This document shows positions 7,242 to 14,639 of a DNA stretch of 34,443 nt, in pieces. The notes beneath the pieces are model-generated. The model was not told the origin of the DNA. It was given only the letters and a program-made list of their open reading frames with translations, and made no database searches. How positions within the stretch are numbered: the first letter of the stretch is position 1; every line of letters begins with the position of its first letter. The stretch comes from Actinomycetota bacterium (GTDB taxonomy: Bacteria; Actinomycetota; Actinomycetes; S36-B12; UBA5976): positions 1 to 34,443 of the forward strand of contig CANFOW010000017.1 in the NCBI GenBank assembly GCA_947448865.1. Direction: 5' to 3'. The position numbers and the translations under genes were made by a program.

Positions 7242-7580
7242 ATGCCTACCTATCAATACGTCTGCACGCAGTGTGAGGCGCCTCTTGAAATTGTGCAGTC
7301 TTTTTCTGATGATGCGCTAACAGTTTGCCCATCGTGTGGAGCCGAAGCGTTGCGTAAGGTGTACGGTTCCGTGGGCGTGGTATTTAAGGGCTCAGGCTTT
7401 TATCGCAATGACTCACGTGGGAGCTCTTCCACAGCAACACCGGCAGCAGCCACAACAGGCACTTCTAGCGAATCGTCTCCGTCAACGACAAGTACTCCTG
7501 CGACGCCGGCAGCTTCGCCTACTCCGACCGCTTCTCCTGCGTCAACGTCGAGTAGCACGACATCATCCCCGTCGTCGTAA
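7242..7580 (+). CDS. FmdB family zinc-ribbon protein with Ser/Thr/Pro/Ala tail
   Basis: The first 58 residues form the FmdB/CxxC regulatory-protein zinc ribbon: MPTYQYVCTQCEAPLE with Cys8 and Cys11, and VCPSCGAEALRKVY with Cys29 and Cys32, followed by VVFKGSGFYRND, the conserved end of the domain. Residues 60-112 are a low-complexity Ser/Thr/Pro/Ala tail. No signal peptide is visible, so the protein is presumably cytoplasmic; the family's role is not established. The first fluoride channel gene starts 14 nt after the stop, so the three genes 7242-8304 are probably one transcript. The start is conserved across the family. Confidence 0.88.
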   Translation: MPTYQYVCTQCEAPLEIVQSFSDDALTVCPSCGAEALRKVYGSVGVVFKGSGFYRNDSRGSSSTATPAAATTGTSSESSPSTTSTPATPAASPTPTASPASTSSSTTSSPSS

Positions 7581-7594
7581 TTTAGAGATGCTCA

Positions 7595-7957
7595 ATGTTT
7601 AGGTACGCACTGTACGCAAGTGTGGGTGCGGTCATCGGGTCACTTGGACGGTATGAAGTGGGACTAGCAATCCCACATAACTCCACAACTGATTTCCCAT
7701 GGGCGACCTTTTCCGTAAATGTTCTAGGCGCACTCATCATTGGTGTTCTTTCGCAACGAGACCGAGTAATGACCAATGATGGGCTTCGCCATTTTTGTGT
7801 GACTGGTGTGCTTGGTGGATTTACAACTTTTTCAGCGCTTGCTGTTGAGACAATTCAATTGAGTTCCCGCCCAATTGTGTGCGTCGTATATGTCTTGGCA
7901 ACTTTTGGCGTAGGTCTGGCAGCAACGTCATTCGGACGAAAAGTGACTTCCCAATGA
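7595..7957 (+). CDS. crcB: Fluoride channel FluC/CrcB, first subunit
   Basis: FluC proteins are dimeric F- channels in the cytoplasmic membrane that let toxic fluoride leave the cell. The 120-aa product has four membrane segments and the family landmarks GAVIGSLGRY (11-20), FPWATFSVNVLGALIIGVL (about 34-52) and GVLGGFTTFSALAVE (about 71-85). The stop overlaps the start of a second crcB gene (ATGA), implying tight coupling and equal expression. Paired crcB genes typically encode the two oppositely oriented subunits of an antiparallel heterodimer, so this one probably needs its partner. No fluoride riboswitch fits in the 14-nt gap to fmdB. Confidence 0.92.
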   Translation: MFRYALYASVGAVIGSLGRYEVGLAIPHNSTTDFPWATFSVNVLGALIIGVLSQRDRVMTNDGLRHFCVTGVLGGFTTFSALAVETIQLSSRPIVCVVYVLATFGVGLAATSFGRKVTSQ

Positions 7958-8304
7958 TCGGATGGATTGTCTTAGCAGCGGCACTTGGTGGACTTATCCG
8001 CTTCAGCACAGAATATTTATTGCCACCAGTTGGAACTAAGGCATTTCCTCGCGCAACGCTCATTGTGAACGTTGCTGGTTCCTTTGTATTAGGCATCGTT
8101 ACTTCGGCCCCACATGACCTTCGTTTAATTCTTGGCACTGGGCTATGTGGCGCATTGACAACTTTTAGTGGTGTGAGTTTGCAACTGTCACGACGACTCA
8201 GTTCCGGTGATCGAAGAGCGGCGCTTCAATATTTAGGATTTACGCTGGCACTTGGTCTTGGTGCTGCATCACTTGGAATAAGTCTCGGCCACTACTTATT
8301 TTGA
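7954..8304 (+). CDS. crcB: Fluoride channel FluC/CrcB, second subunit
   Basis: This 116-aa second FluC subunit has four membrane helices and the motifs GGLIRFSTEYLLP (about 11-23), FPRATLIVNVAGSFVLGIV (about 30-48) and GLCGALTTFSGVSLQ (about 61-75). The frame is open from 7879, but the ATG at 7954 overlaps the stop of the first copy as ATGA and gives the normal N-terminus. The two copies are clearly diverged, which fits a heterodimer of fixed opposite topology and not a recent duplication. Its end overlaps the convergent 5-FCL gene by 9 nt. Confidence 0.92.
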   Translation: MIGWIVLAAALGGLIRFSTEYLLPPVGTKAFPRATLIVNVAGSFVLGIVTSAPHDLRLILGTGLCGALTTFSGVSLQLSRRLSSGDRRAALQYLGFTLALGLGAASLGISLGHYLF

Positions 8305-8862
8305 TACGTGGATAATTCTTGACGGTGTGACAATGACGTCCACTGGCTGATCCCATTCGTCACAGGGAACAGTCTCGTCAACTTCATCGTCATACACAAT
8401 GACAACGCGTAATGGACCTCCCTCGTGAGCAGGACGCAACGTACTCAACACTCGGTCGTAGTATCCGGCGCCGCGACCTAAACGACTTCCATCGAGCCCC
8501 GCGCGTTGTGCTGGAATAATCATCGTGTCGAATGTTTCTGGCGTGAGGGTGTCATCTGCGACTGGTTCGTCAACGCCAAACGAATTTGTAGTCAGCGTGT
8601 CACTGTCGAGTCCCCATTCGAGTGCTCGATGCGCACTCATGATGGGTAGAGCAACCGTCTTGCCAATCGACAAGAGAAGTTTTCGTAATTCCTGAGTAGG
8701 TGGCTCAGTAAACATGGAGACGTAGAGCGAGACGCGATCACCATGAATCAGATTCGCCCAGTCATGCTGACTCAACGCATGACCGCATGTTTGCCTATCG
8801 TGGTCCGAGCGGGCAGCTCTAGATGCCGACGTGTTGGCGCGAGCTAAATCCTTGGACACCAT
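8296..8862 (-). CDS. 5-formyltetrahydrofolate cyclo-ligase
   Basis: This enzyme uses ATP to convert 5-formyl-THF to 5,10-methenyl-THF, returning a storage or inhibitory folate to the one-carbon pool. The 188-aa product has the glycine-rich nucleotide-binding signature LGRGAGYYDRVL (about 128-139), preceded by IIPAQRAGLDGSRLG, and the C-terminal VDVIVTPSRI typical of the family. The N-terminal third is more divergent, with several Arg and His residues. The ATG at 8862 lies exactly 6 nt after TAGAGT. It is divergent from galU, the usual actinobacterial arrangement, and its end overlaps the convergent crcB gene by 9 nt. Confidence 0.9.
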   Translation of the reverse strand: MVSKDLARANTSASRAARSDHDRQTCGHALSQHDWANLIHGDRVSLYVSMFTEPPTQELRKLLLSIGKTVALPIMSAHRALEWGLDSDTLTTNSFGVDEPVADDTLTPETFDTMIIPAQRAGLDGSRLGRGAGYYDRVLSTLRPAHEGGPLRVVIVYDDEVDETVPCDEWDQPVDVIVTPSRIIHVSK

Positions 8863-8868
8863 TGCTCC

Positions 8869-8874
8869 ACTCTA
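8869..8874 (-). promoter_or_regulatory. -10 box for the leaderless 5-FCL gene
   Basis: On the minus strand TAGAGT is followed by GGAGCA and then the ATG at 8862. The GGAG could act as a Shine-Dalgarno only at a very short 2-nt spacing, so the leaderless reading is preferred. The galU -10 box lies 35 bp away on the other strand. Confidence 0.55.
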
Positions 8875-8908
8875 GGTATAGCACACTTCGCTCGACGGGA
8901 TTGTGCCC

Positions 8909-8914
8909 TAAAGT
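8909..8914 (+). promoter_or_regulatory. -10 box for leaderless galU
   Basis: TAAAGT is followed by 6 nt (CAAGGT) and the galU ATG at 8921. There is no ribosome binding site at normal spacing. This promoter probably drives galU-glp-rimJ. Confidence 0.6.
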
Positions 8915-8920
8915 CAAGGT

Positions 8921-9820
8921 ATGAGTACTTCATCTCGCGGTTCATACACTGCGGTGTTGCCGGTCGCAGGATTGGGAACTCGCTTCCTGCCGGCAACAAA
9001 AGCGACCCCCAAAGAGATGCTGCCCGTCGTTGACAAGCCTGCTATCCAGTACGTCGTCGAAGAAGCAGTTGCCTCCGGAATTGATGATGTGCTCTTTGTT
9101 ACTGGTCGAAGTAAGAATGCTCTGGAAAACCATTTTGATTACGCCCCTGCACTTGAAGGCGTGCTTGCGGCTCGCGGTGACACTCGTAGCCTCGATGAAC
9201 TGGCAAAAATAGTCGACATGGCACACATTCACTATGTGCGCCAAGGTCAGCCACTTGGCTTAGGTCACGCCGTTTCTGTGGCAAGTAAGCATGTTGGACG
9301 TAAGCCATTTGTTGTCATGCTTGGCGATGATTTGATTGATGCGTCGACTCCGATTCTTCAGACCATGATTGCAACACATGAAAAACTTGGTGGATCAGTT
9401 TTGTGTCTGATGGAAGTAGATCCAACAGAAATTCATTTGTACGGATGTGCTCAAATCGAATCCACAGATACTGACGGAATTGTGCGAGTGACAGGTGTTG
9501 TCGAAAAACCAACTGCCGAAGAAGCGCCAAGTAATTATGCGATTATCGGTCGCTACTTATTACAGCCAGAAATCTTTGATGTTCTGGCAACTCAGGAACC
9601 TGGACGAAGTGGCGAGATTCAATTAACTGATGCAATTGAAACCCTCATCAACTCAAATGCCGGAGGTGGCGTACATGCTGTCATTTTCACCGGCAAGCGT
9701 TATGACACGGGTGACAAGATGTCTTACCTACAGAGTGTGATTTCGATTGCTTTGGAACGTGAAGATCTCGGCCCAGCGCTTCGCACGTGGATAACAAAGA
9801 AATTGGCGAACGACATTTAA
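8921..9820 (+). CDS. galU: UTP-glucose-1-phosphate uridylyltransferase
   Basis: GalU makes UDP-glucose from UTP and glucose-1-phosphate, feeding glycan and envelope sugar synthesis in the cytoplasm. The 299-aa product shows the nucleotidyltransferase signature LPVAGLGTRFLPATKATPK (about 13-31), followed by EMLPVVDKPAIQYVVEEA. Later come the metal-binding GDD in FVVMLGDDLID (about 130-140) and VEKPTAEEAPSNYAIIGRYL, a conserved GalU block. Length and motif order are normal. Its stop overlaps the ATG of the MoeA-like gene (TAATG), so the pair is translationally coupled. The galU-glp-rimJ-sepX order is conserved in actinobacteria. Confidence 0.95.
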   Translation: MSTSSRGSYTAVLPVAGLGTRFLPATKATPKEMLPVVDKPAIQYVVEEAVASGIDDVLFVTGRSKNALENHFDYAPALEGVLAARGDTRSLDELAKIVDMAHIHYVRQGQPLGLGHAVSVASKHVGRKPFVVMLGDDLIDASTPILQTMIATHEKLGGSVLCLMEVDPTEIHLYGCAQIESTDTDGIVRVTGVVEKPTAEEAPSNYAIIGRYLLQPEIFDVLATQEPGRSGEIQLTDAIETLINSNAGGGVHAVIFTGKRYDTGDKMSYLQSVISIALEREDLGPALRTWITKKLANDI

Positions 9821-10743
9821 TGCGCTCTACTTCTGAACATATTGATTCCATACTTGCTGACATCATGTCTTTGGAATCTCTCGAAGTGGGATTACTTGGA
9901 TCTGTTGGTTGCGTTTTAGCACAAGATGTAGCGATCGATGATGATGGCGATTCCCACGTGTTGCTTGGTAAAGGGACGACCATTGGTGCCCGACACATTG
10001 CACTTATCGCAGCCGCAGGCTTAGGCAGAGTGTGGGTTCACCCAAAGCCTCGTGTTGTTGTCCTAACTGTGGGCGATGAGCTCGTTGATCCTGGACAAGA
10101 TCAAGATCGCATTCCCGATATCAATGGTGTTGCTCTCACGGCAGCTGCTACTGCTGCTGGTGCAATGACTTTTCGTGTTGGCCCATTGCCAAGTGATGCT
10201 GACATCGTGCGTGCTTCGCTGGAAGACCAACTCGTGCGAGCCGACATCATTATCGCCGCCTGCGGAATGTCGGCGCCAGATTATGATCTGCTCACTGGTG
10301 TGCTCAAGGAAATTGGTCGAGTTGATTTTGTGCGTGTGGCAATGCAACCAGGCGGCGCTCAAGGATTTGGTTTCATTGGACCAGATTCGACACCGGTTTT
10401 TGTCCTTCCAGGTAATCCAGTGGGTGCCTTGCTGTCATTTGATATTTTTGTGCGCCCCATGATCCGTCGCATGATGGGGCAATCGCTTTTGCACCACCGC
10501 ATCATTGAAGCAACACTGGAAAACGACGTTGAATCCAGTAAGGATGATGTGCACTACATTCGTGCCCACCTCTCAGGCATTCATGGCTCAGCGCGTGTGA
10601 AGTCAGTAGAAAATGACGAAGCACATCCACTTGCTGGATTGGGAACTGCAGATGCACTCATCGTGGTACCTGCAGGAACTGGCAAACTTCACAAAGGTGC
10701 CACAGTCTCCGTTATGCGGCTTGACTCACATGGTGATGCATGA
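9820..10743 (+). CDS. Shortened MoeA/gephyrin-like protein, probable Glp homologue
   Basis: MoeA proteins insert molybdate into adenylylated molybdopterin; the copy at this locus in corynebacteria, Glp, instead binds FtsZ and works with the membrane protein GlpR in division. This product is only 307 aa, against about 400-420 for the family. After VLAQDVAIDDDGD (about 32-44) it jumps straight to the helix that normally precedes PRVVVLTVGDEL (77-88). The segment with the MoeA signature DxSxMDGYA and its conserved Asp is absent. The MogA-like core (CGMSAPDYD at 148-156, VLPGNPVGALLSF at 194-206) and the C-terminal domain (about 225-307) remain. The frame is uninterrupted, so it looks like a settled domain loss. 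Position points to Glp; loss of molybdotransferase activity is inferred. Confidence 0.82.
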   Translation: MRSTSEHIDSILADIMSLESLEVGLLGSVGCVLAQDVAIDDDGDSHVLLGKGTTIGARHIALIAAAGLGRVWVHPKPRVVVLTVGDELVDPGQDQDRIPDINGVALTAAATAAGAMTFRVGPLPSDADIVRASLEDQLVRADIIIAACGMSAPDYDLLTGVLKEIGRVDFVRVAMQPGGAQGFGFIGPDSTPVFVLPGNPVGALLSFDIFVRPMIRRMMGQSLLHHRIIEATLENDVESSKDDVHYIRAHLSGIHGSARVKSVENDEAHPLAGLGTADALIVVPAGTGKLHKGATVSVMRLDSHGDA

Positions 10744-11354
10744 CCAAACATTGGCCCGTTGTTCTCAAGCACGGTGATGTCACATTGCGTCCATTGCGGA
10801 TGCGGGATGGCCGAGTATGGCAAAAGTTGCGTTTAGAAAATCAGGATTGGCTCGTCGAATGGGAAGCTACGGCACCTCTGCCGTCAACGGATCCACCACC
10901 GACTTTTCAACAGAGCACTCGACTTTTACTGAAAGATGCCCGACGTGGCAGTGCCATGCCATTTGTCATTGAGTATCGCGGGCGCTTTGTGGGGCAAATC
11001 AATGTGTCTGACATTGTGTACGGATCTTTACGTGCTTGCCATTTTGGCTATTGGATTGACAAAAAGTTTGCCAATCGTGGCATTATGACGACTGCCGCCG
11101 CGTTAGTGACGGATCATTTATTGTTCAACGTCAACTTGCATCGCGTTGAAGTAGCAATTCGCCCCGAGAACGTTCCAAGTAATCGGTTGATTTCCAAACT
11201 TGGCTTCACGTGCGAGGGTGTTCGCCCTGCGTTTTTGCATATCAACCATGCCTGGCGCGATCACAACATTTATGTGATGCGCCGCGAGGATCTGCTCACG
11301 CCATTGAGTCGGTCCATTCCCGATGTGTCCCAGTTTTCTCAGCGACACGATTAG
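10740..11354 (+). CDS. RimJ/RimL-type GNAT N-acetyltransferase
   Basis: The 204-aa protein is a GNAT acetyltransferase of the RimJ group, which transfers acetyl from acetyl-CoA to protein N-termini. Visible features are VTLRPLRMRDGRVWQKLR near the N-terminus, the motif FVGQINVSDIVYG (about 80-92), FGYWIDKKFANRGIMTTAA (about 101-119, the acetyl-CoA pyrophosphate loop) and RPENVPSNRLISKLGF (about 141-156). Its ATG overlaps the glp stop (ATGA). It keeps the conserved place between glp and sepX. Whether the target is ribosomal protein S5 or another protein cannot be told. Confidence 0.85.
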   Translation: MTKHWPVVLKHGDVTLRPLRMRDGRVWQKLRLENQDWLVEWEATAPLPSTDPPPTFQQSTRLLLKDARRGSAMPFVIEYRGRFVGQINVSDIVYGSLRACHFGYWIDKKFANRGIMTTAAALVTDHLLFNVNLHRVEVAIRPENVPSNRLISKLGFTCEGVRPAFLHINHAWRDHNIYVMRREDLLTPLSRSIPDVSQFSQRHD

Positions 11355-11408
11355 GAAAACCCTGTAGTTAAGCAGGAATTGCTCATTTTGCCCGTACCGT
11401 AAAGTTTC

Positions 11409-12143
11409 ATGACTGGCTTGCTCTATTTCATGGTTATCGTGATGTGGATAGTCATACTTCTCCCGCTTTATTTAAAGCGTCATGACCGCGAAGAGCTGGA
11501 ACGCATGTTGGCTGAGCCACTCGTTGACCAATTAGCCCAGCGCTGGGAAACATTTAAGCCAGAGCCAATCACGACCCGAGAACAAGCCTTTATTCGACGC
11601 CGACGCGTGTTGATGGCTTTGCTGACTTGGTTAATCGCAACAGCGTTGCTGTCTGCAACAGGTCATGTTTCTTTGTATTGGATTATCGCTCCACTGTTAT
11701 CGACGTTAGCTTTTGGCGCTGCGGCTTATGCCAATGCGAAGAACGCATCCCAAAGAGTTGCCCGGACTCAACGACCTGCAGACCTGCCAGTTCTGCGAGA
11801 ACCTTCTGCAGATAACACTCAGATTTCGCAGACGTCGACGGGAATTACCATTCCGCAGGCTCCTTCACGCACGTGGCGACCGATTGAATCACCGTTGCCG
11901 TCGTATGTGACCGCTGATAAAGCAACGCCGTATCCGCGCGGGATTGATGCGGAGAAACCGTGGACATCGGCAGACATGCTGGCGCAAGCCGCCGCTATGC
12001 GAGCCGCTCAAGCTGATCGCATTAAGCAAGCGCAAAAACGCCTTGAAGAAGCTCGGGCCCTTGCTATGGAAAAGGCGCGTCGCGCGGCAATAGCTGCCGC
12101 CGAACAAGAAGCAGTTCGCCGCAAGCGGGCAGCAAACGAGTAA
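11409..12143 (+). CDS. SepX/GlpR-type divisome membrane protein
   Basis: The 244-aa protein begins with a membrane helix at residues 1-22 (MTGLLYFMVIVMWIVILLPL), then a charged segment KRHDREELERMLAEPL. Two further membrane helices follow at about 68-83 and 88-108, then a Pro/Thr-rich linker. The C-terminus (about 190-244) is an Ala/Arg/Lys/Glu-rich helix, probably coiled coil. The N-terminal helix plus basic juxtamembrane segment and the galU-glp-rimJ neighbourhood match the actinobacterial family called SepX in Streptomyces and GlpR in Corynebacterium, which acts at the septum with FtsZ and Glp. No Shine-Dalgarno is obvious; TACCGT lies 8 nt before the ATG, close to leaderless spacing. Confidence 0.75.
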   Translation: MTGLLYFMVIVMWIVILLPLYLKRHDREELERMLAEPLVDQLAQRWETFKPEPITTREQAFIRRRRVLMALLTWLIATALLSATGHVSLYWIIAPLLSTLAFGAAAYANAKNASQRVARTQRPADLPVLREPSADNTQISQTSTGITIPQAPSRTWRPIESPLPSYVTADKATPYPRGIDAEKPWTSADMLAQAAAMRAAQADRIKQAQKRLEEARALAMEKARRAAIAAAEQEAVRRKRAANE

Positions 12144-12222
12144 ATAGGTGCTGGCGACGCCAACGTAGGCATCTGTCGCTTGTACAACATTGTTCTGGAA
12201 TACAGTCGGAGTAGGACGTGTT

Positions 12223-12450
12223 GTGAAAGGCGTGAGCAACAAAATGGAAACGACATTCGAAGTCAAAGGTATGACCTGCGGACATTGCGTGAATGCTGTC
12301 ACAAGTGAAGTTTTATTACTGCCAGGTGTTACTCAAGTAGATATTGATCTTGATAAAGGTCATGTCCTGATTACTTCTGATACTGAATTAGATGTCAATG
12401 ATGTTGCTAGTGCGATTGATGAAGCAGGCTACGAGCTAGTCAGTTCATAA
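12223..12450 (+). CDS. copZ: CopZ-like heavy-metal-binding chaperone
   Basis: CopZ proteins carry Cu(I) in the cytoplasm and pass it to CopA. The product is a single HMA domain with the metal site GMTCGHC (Cys19 and Cys22 with this start), the usual VNAVTSEV helix and a C-terminal AIDEAGYEL. The GTG at 12223 is chosen because AGGA lies 6-7 nt upstream; it gives 75 aa. The ATG at 12244 would give 68 aa, nearer the typical CopZ length, with AAAGG at longer spacing. Its stop overlaps the copA ATG (TAATG), so the two are coupled. No copper-responsive regulator gene (CsoR or CueR) is adjacent. Confidence 0.88.
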   Translation: MKGVSNKMETTFEVKGMTCGHCVNAVTSEVLLLPGVTQVDIDLDKGHVLITSDTELDVNDVASAIDEAGYELVSS

Positions 12451-14639
12451 TGTCGTCCCGCCAAATTGAACTCAGTGTCGGCGGAATGACGTGCGCGTCA
12501 TGTTCACGTCGCGTTGAAAAAGCACTGGGAAAAATTGACGGCGTTTCCGCGTTGGTAAATTACGCAACTGGTGTTGCTTTAGTGGATGCCACAACCGACG
12601 TAAGTAACGATGCGTTGGTTGCTGCTGTTGAAAAATCTGGATATAGCGCCGTTATTGCAGGTAAAGCAAAAGAGCGTTTCGGCCGGAAAGAATTTCGGAT
12701 TCGATTAATTGTTTGTGCGATTCTCACTATTCCCATCATGGCTATTTCCATGATTGCTGACTTTCAGTTCATGGGATGGCAGTACTTCGTTGCCGCCATG
12801 ACTCTTCCCGTTGCAATGTGGGGGGCCTGGCCGTTTCATAGATCAGCATTCGTGAATCTTCGCCATGCTCAAGTCACGATGGACACATTGGTCAGCCTCG
12901 GTGTCGTGGTGTCGGGATTGTGGTCGCTTTGGGCGTTGTTTTTCACAAGCGCGGGCGACATGGGAATGGTCATGCATCCATCTCTCTTGCCGAGACAAGC
13001 TGATAGTCACGAGCCAGGTATGTATTTCGAGATTGCTGCTGCTGTGACCACATTGGTTTTGCTCGGAAAGTTTCTTGAGCATCGGGCTCGAGAACAATCG
13101 CTTGTTGCACTAGAAAGCTTGGCGACACTTAATCCAAAATTCGCCACAATTGTCGAACATGACAAAACTCGAGTGATTCCAATTGAGAATGTTCGAGTTG
13201 GAGACACTCTTTTTGTTGCGACAGGCGAACAAGTTCCTGTTGACGGACACGTGCTCGATGGACAAGGTCACGTTGATAAGTCCTTGGTCACTGGCGAGTC
13301 GTTGCCCCTGTTAGTGTCCGTAGGCGAATCTGTTATCGGAGCAACGGTGCTCCTTGATGGAACACTCACTATCAGAGCAACAGCTGTTGGTAAAGACACT
13401 GTCATTTCGGCTATCTCGCGACTCGTGCATCAAGCGCAAACCGGAAAAGCAGAAGTGACTCGGCTAGTAGATCGAGTCGCGGAAATCTTTGTTCCATTAG
13501 TTGTGGTGCTTGCGCTTGCGACTGCTTTGGGTTGGTTCCTGCGAACACACGATGTGCAACTTGCGATGACAATCGGCATTTCTGTTTTAGTTATTGCTTG
13601 CCCATGTGCCTTAGGTCTTGCGACTCCGACTGCGTTGCTTGTTGGAACTGGTCGCGGGGCACAGTTGGGAATTTTGATTCGAGGACCTCATGCCTTAGAA
13701 GCAAGTCGTTCGCTCGACACCATCTACCTTGATAAGACAGGCACACTCACAATCGGGCGCATGGTGGTGTCTGAATACGAGAGTCTAATTCCTGACTCAC
13801 AGTTGTGGCCGATTGTGGATTCGTTAGAGCAGGCTGCGCAACATCCTGCAGCCCAAAGTTTGCGAGAGTTTGCGGCATCACTCGGATACACGGGTGTTAT
13901 TGCGCAACGGGTTGTCACTGTGGCTGGATCAGGAATTCAAGGAATTGTAAATGGTCACCCGTGCACTATCGGTTCGGTGAAATGGCTCGGCGCTCCAGCC
14001 GGACCATTACGCATAGCCGCAGACACTTTTGCGGCGCGCGGCGACAGTGTTGTCATGGTTTATGAAGATGCTCGTGCCGTAGCAACTATTGCATTAGCTG
14101 ATTCCATTCATCCGTCGAGTAAATCTGCAGTTGCAGAGTTGCAACGTATGAAAATTGAACCCGTCATCATGTCCGGAGATCATCAAGCCGCGGTGGAACA
14201 TGTTGCTGGACAGTTAGGTATTTCGCGGGTATTTGCAAACTGCATGCCAAATCAAAAGCTAGACATACTGTCGGCAGCCCAAGCTGAAGGCCACATTGTT
14301 GCGATGGTCGGTGATGGTGTGAATGATGCCGCTGCGTTAGCGAAGGCACATCTGAGCCTGGCGATGGGATCAGGGACCGATGTCGCAGCCAATTCAGCAG
14401 ACATTGTTCTCATGCGCTCGACAATGTCGGCAGCCGTCGACGCATTGCGTTTATCTCGTGCCACGATGCGCACAATTCAAACGAATCTGTTTTGGGCCTT
14501 TGGCTACAACGTGGCCGCGATTCCGTTAGCAATGATGGGGTACCTCGGTCCGATTATTGCCTCGGGTGCCATGGCATTTTCGAGTGTGTTTGTTGTGACA
14601 AACAGTCTGCGCCTACGACGATTTAAGCCGCTGTCCTAA
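12450..14639 (+). CDS. copA: Copper-exporting P1B-type ATPase
   Basis: This 729-aa pump exports Cu(I) across the cytoplasmic membrane using ATP. One N-terminal HMA domain carries GGMTCASC (Cys15, Cys18). Other motifs in order are TGES (281-284), the transmembrane metal site CPC (384-386), the phosphorylation loop DKTGTLT from Asp428, and GDGVNDAAAL from about 621. Eight membrane segments are expected and consistent with the hydrophobic stretches. The CPC motif and coupling to copZ point to Cu(I) and not Zn or Cd. Its stop codon overlaps the stop of the convergent mannosyltransferase gene by 4 nt, leaving no room for a terminator. Confidence 0.95.
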   Translation: MSSRQIELSVGGMTCASCSRRVEKALGKIDGVSALVNYATGVALVDATTDVSNDALVAAVEKSGYSAVIAGKAKERFGRKEFRIRLIVCAILTIPIMAISMIADFQFMGWQYFVAAMTLPVAMWGAWPFHRSAFVNLRHAQVTMDTLVSLGVVVSGLWSLWALFFTSAGDMGMVMHPSLLPRQADSHEPGMYFEIAAAVTTLVLLGKFLEHRAREQSLVALESLATLNPKFATIVEHDKTRVIPIENVRVGDTLFVATGEQVPVDGHVLDGQGHVDKSLVTGESLPLLVSVGESVIGATVLLDGTLTIRATAVGKDTVISAISRLVHQAQTGKAEVTRLVDRVAEIFVPLVVVLALATALGWFLRTHDVQLAMTIGISVLVIACPCALGLATPTALLVGTGRGAQLGILIRGPHALEASRSLDTIYLDKTGTLTIGRMVVSEYESLIPDSQLWPIVDSLEQAAQHPAAQSLREFAASLGYTGVIAQRVVTVAGSGIQGIVNGHPCTIGSVKWLGAPAGPLRIAADTFAARGDSVVMVYEDARAVATIALADSIHPSSKSAVAELQRMKIEPVIMSGDHQAAVEHVAGQLGISRVFANCMPNQKLDILSAAQAEGHIVAMVGDGVNDAAALAKAHLSLAMGSGTDVAANSADIVLMRSTMSAAVDALRLSRATMRTIQTNLFWAFGYNVAAIPLAMMGYLGPIIASGAMAFSSVFVVTNSLRLRRFKPLS

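Noticed and set aside
7560-7594. Fluoride riboswitch before crcB
   Set aside because: Only 14 nt separate fmdB and crcB, and no conserved fluoride riboswitch pattern is seen.
12180-12206. Copper-regulator site before copZ
   Set aside because: TTGTACAA is an 8-bp palindrome and TACAGT could be a -10 box, but the 15-nt spacing and lack of a recognisable CsoR or CueR pattern make this too weak to list.
11889-12302. 137-aa minus-strand frame over the end of sepX and start of copZ
   Set aside because: It overlaps two well-supported genes and has shadow-like composition.
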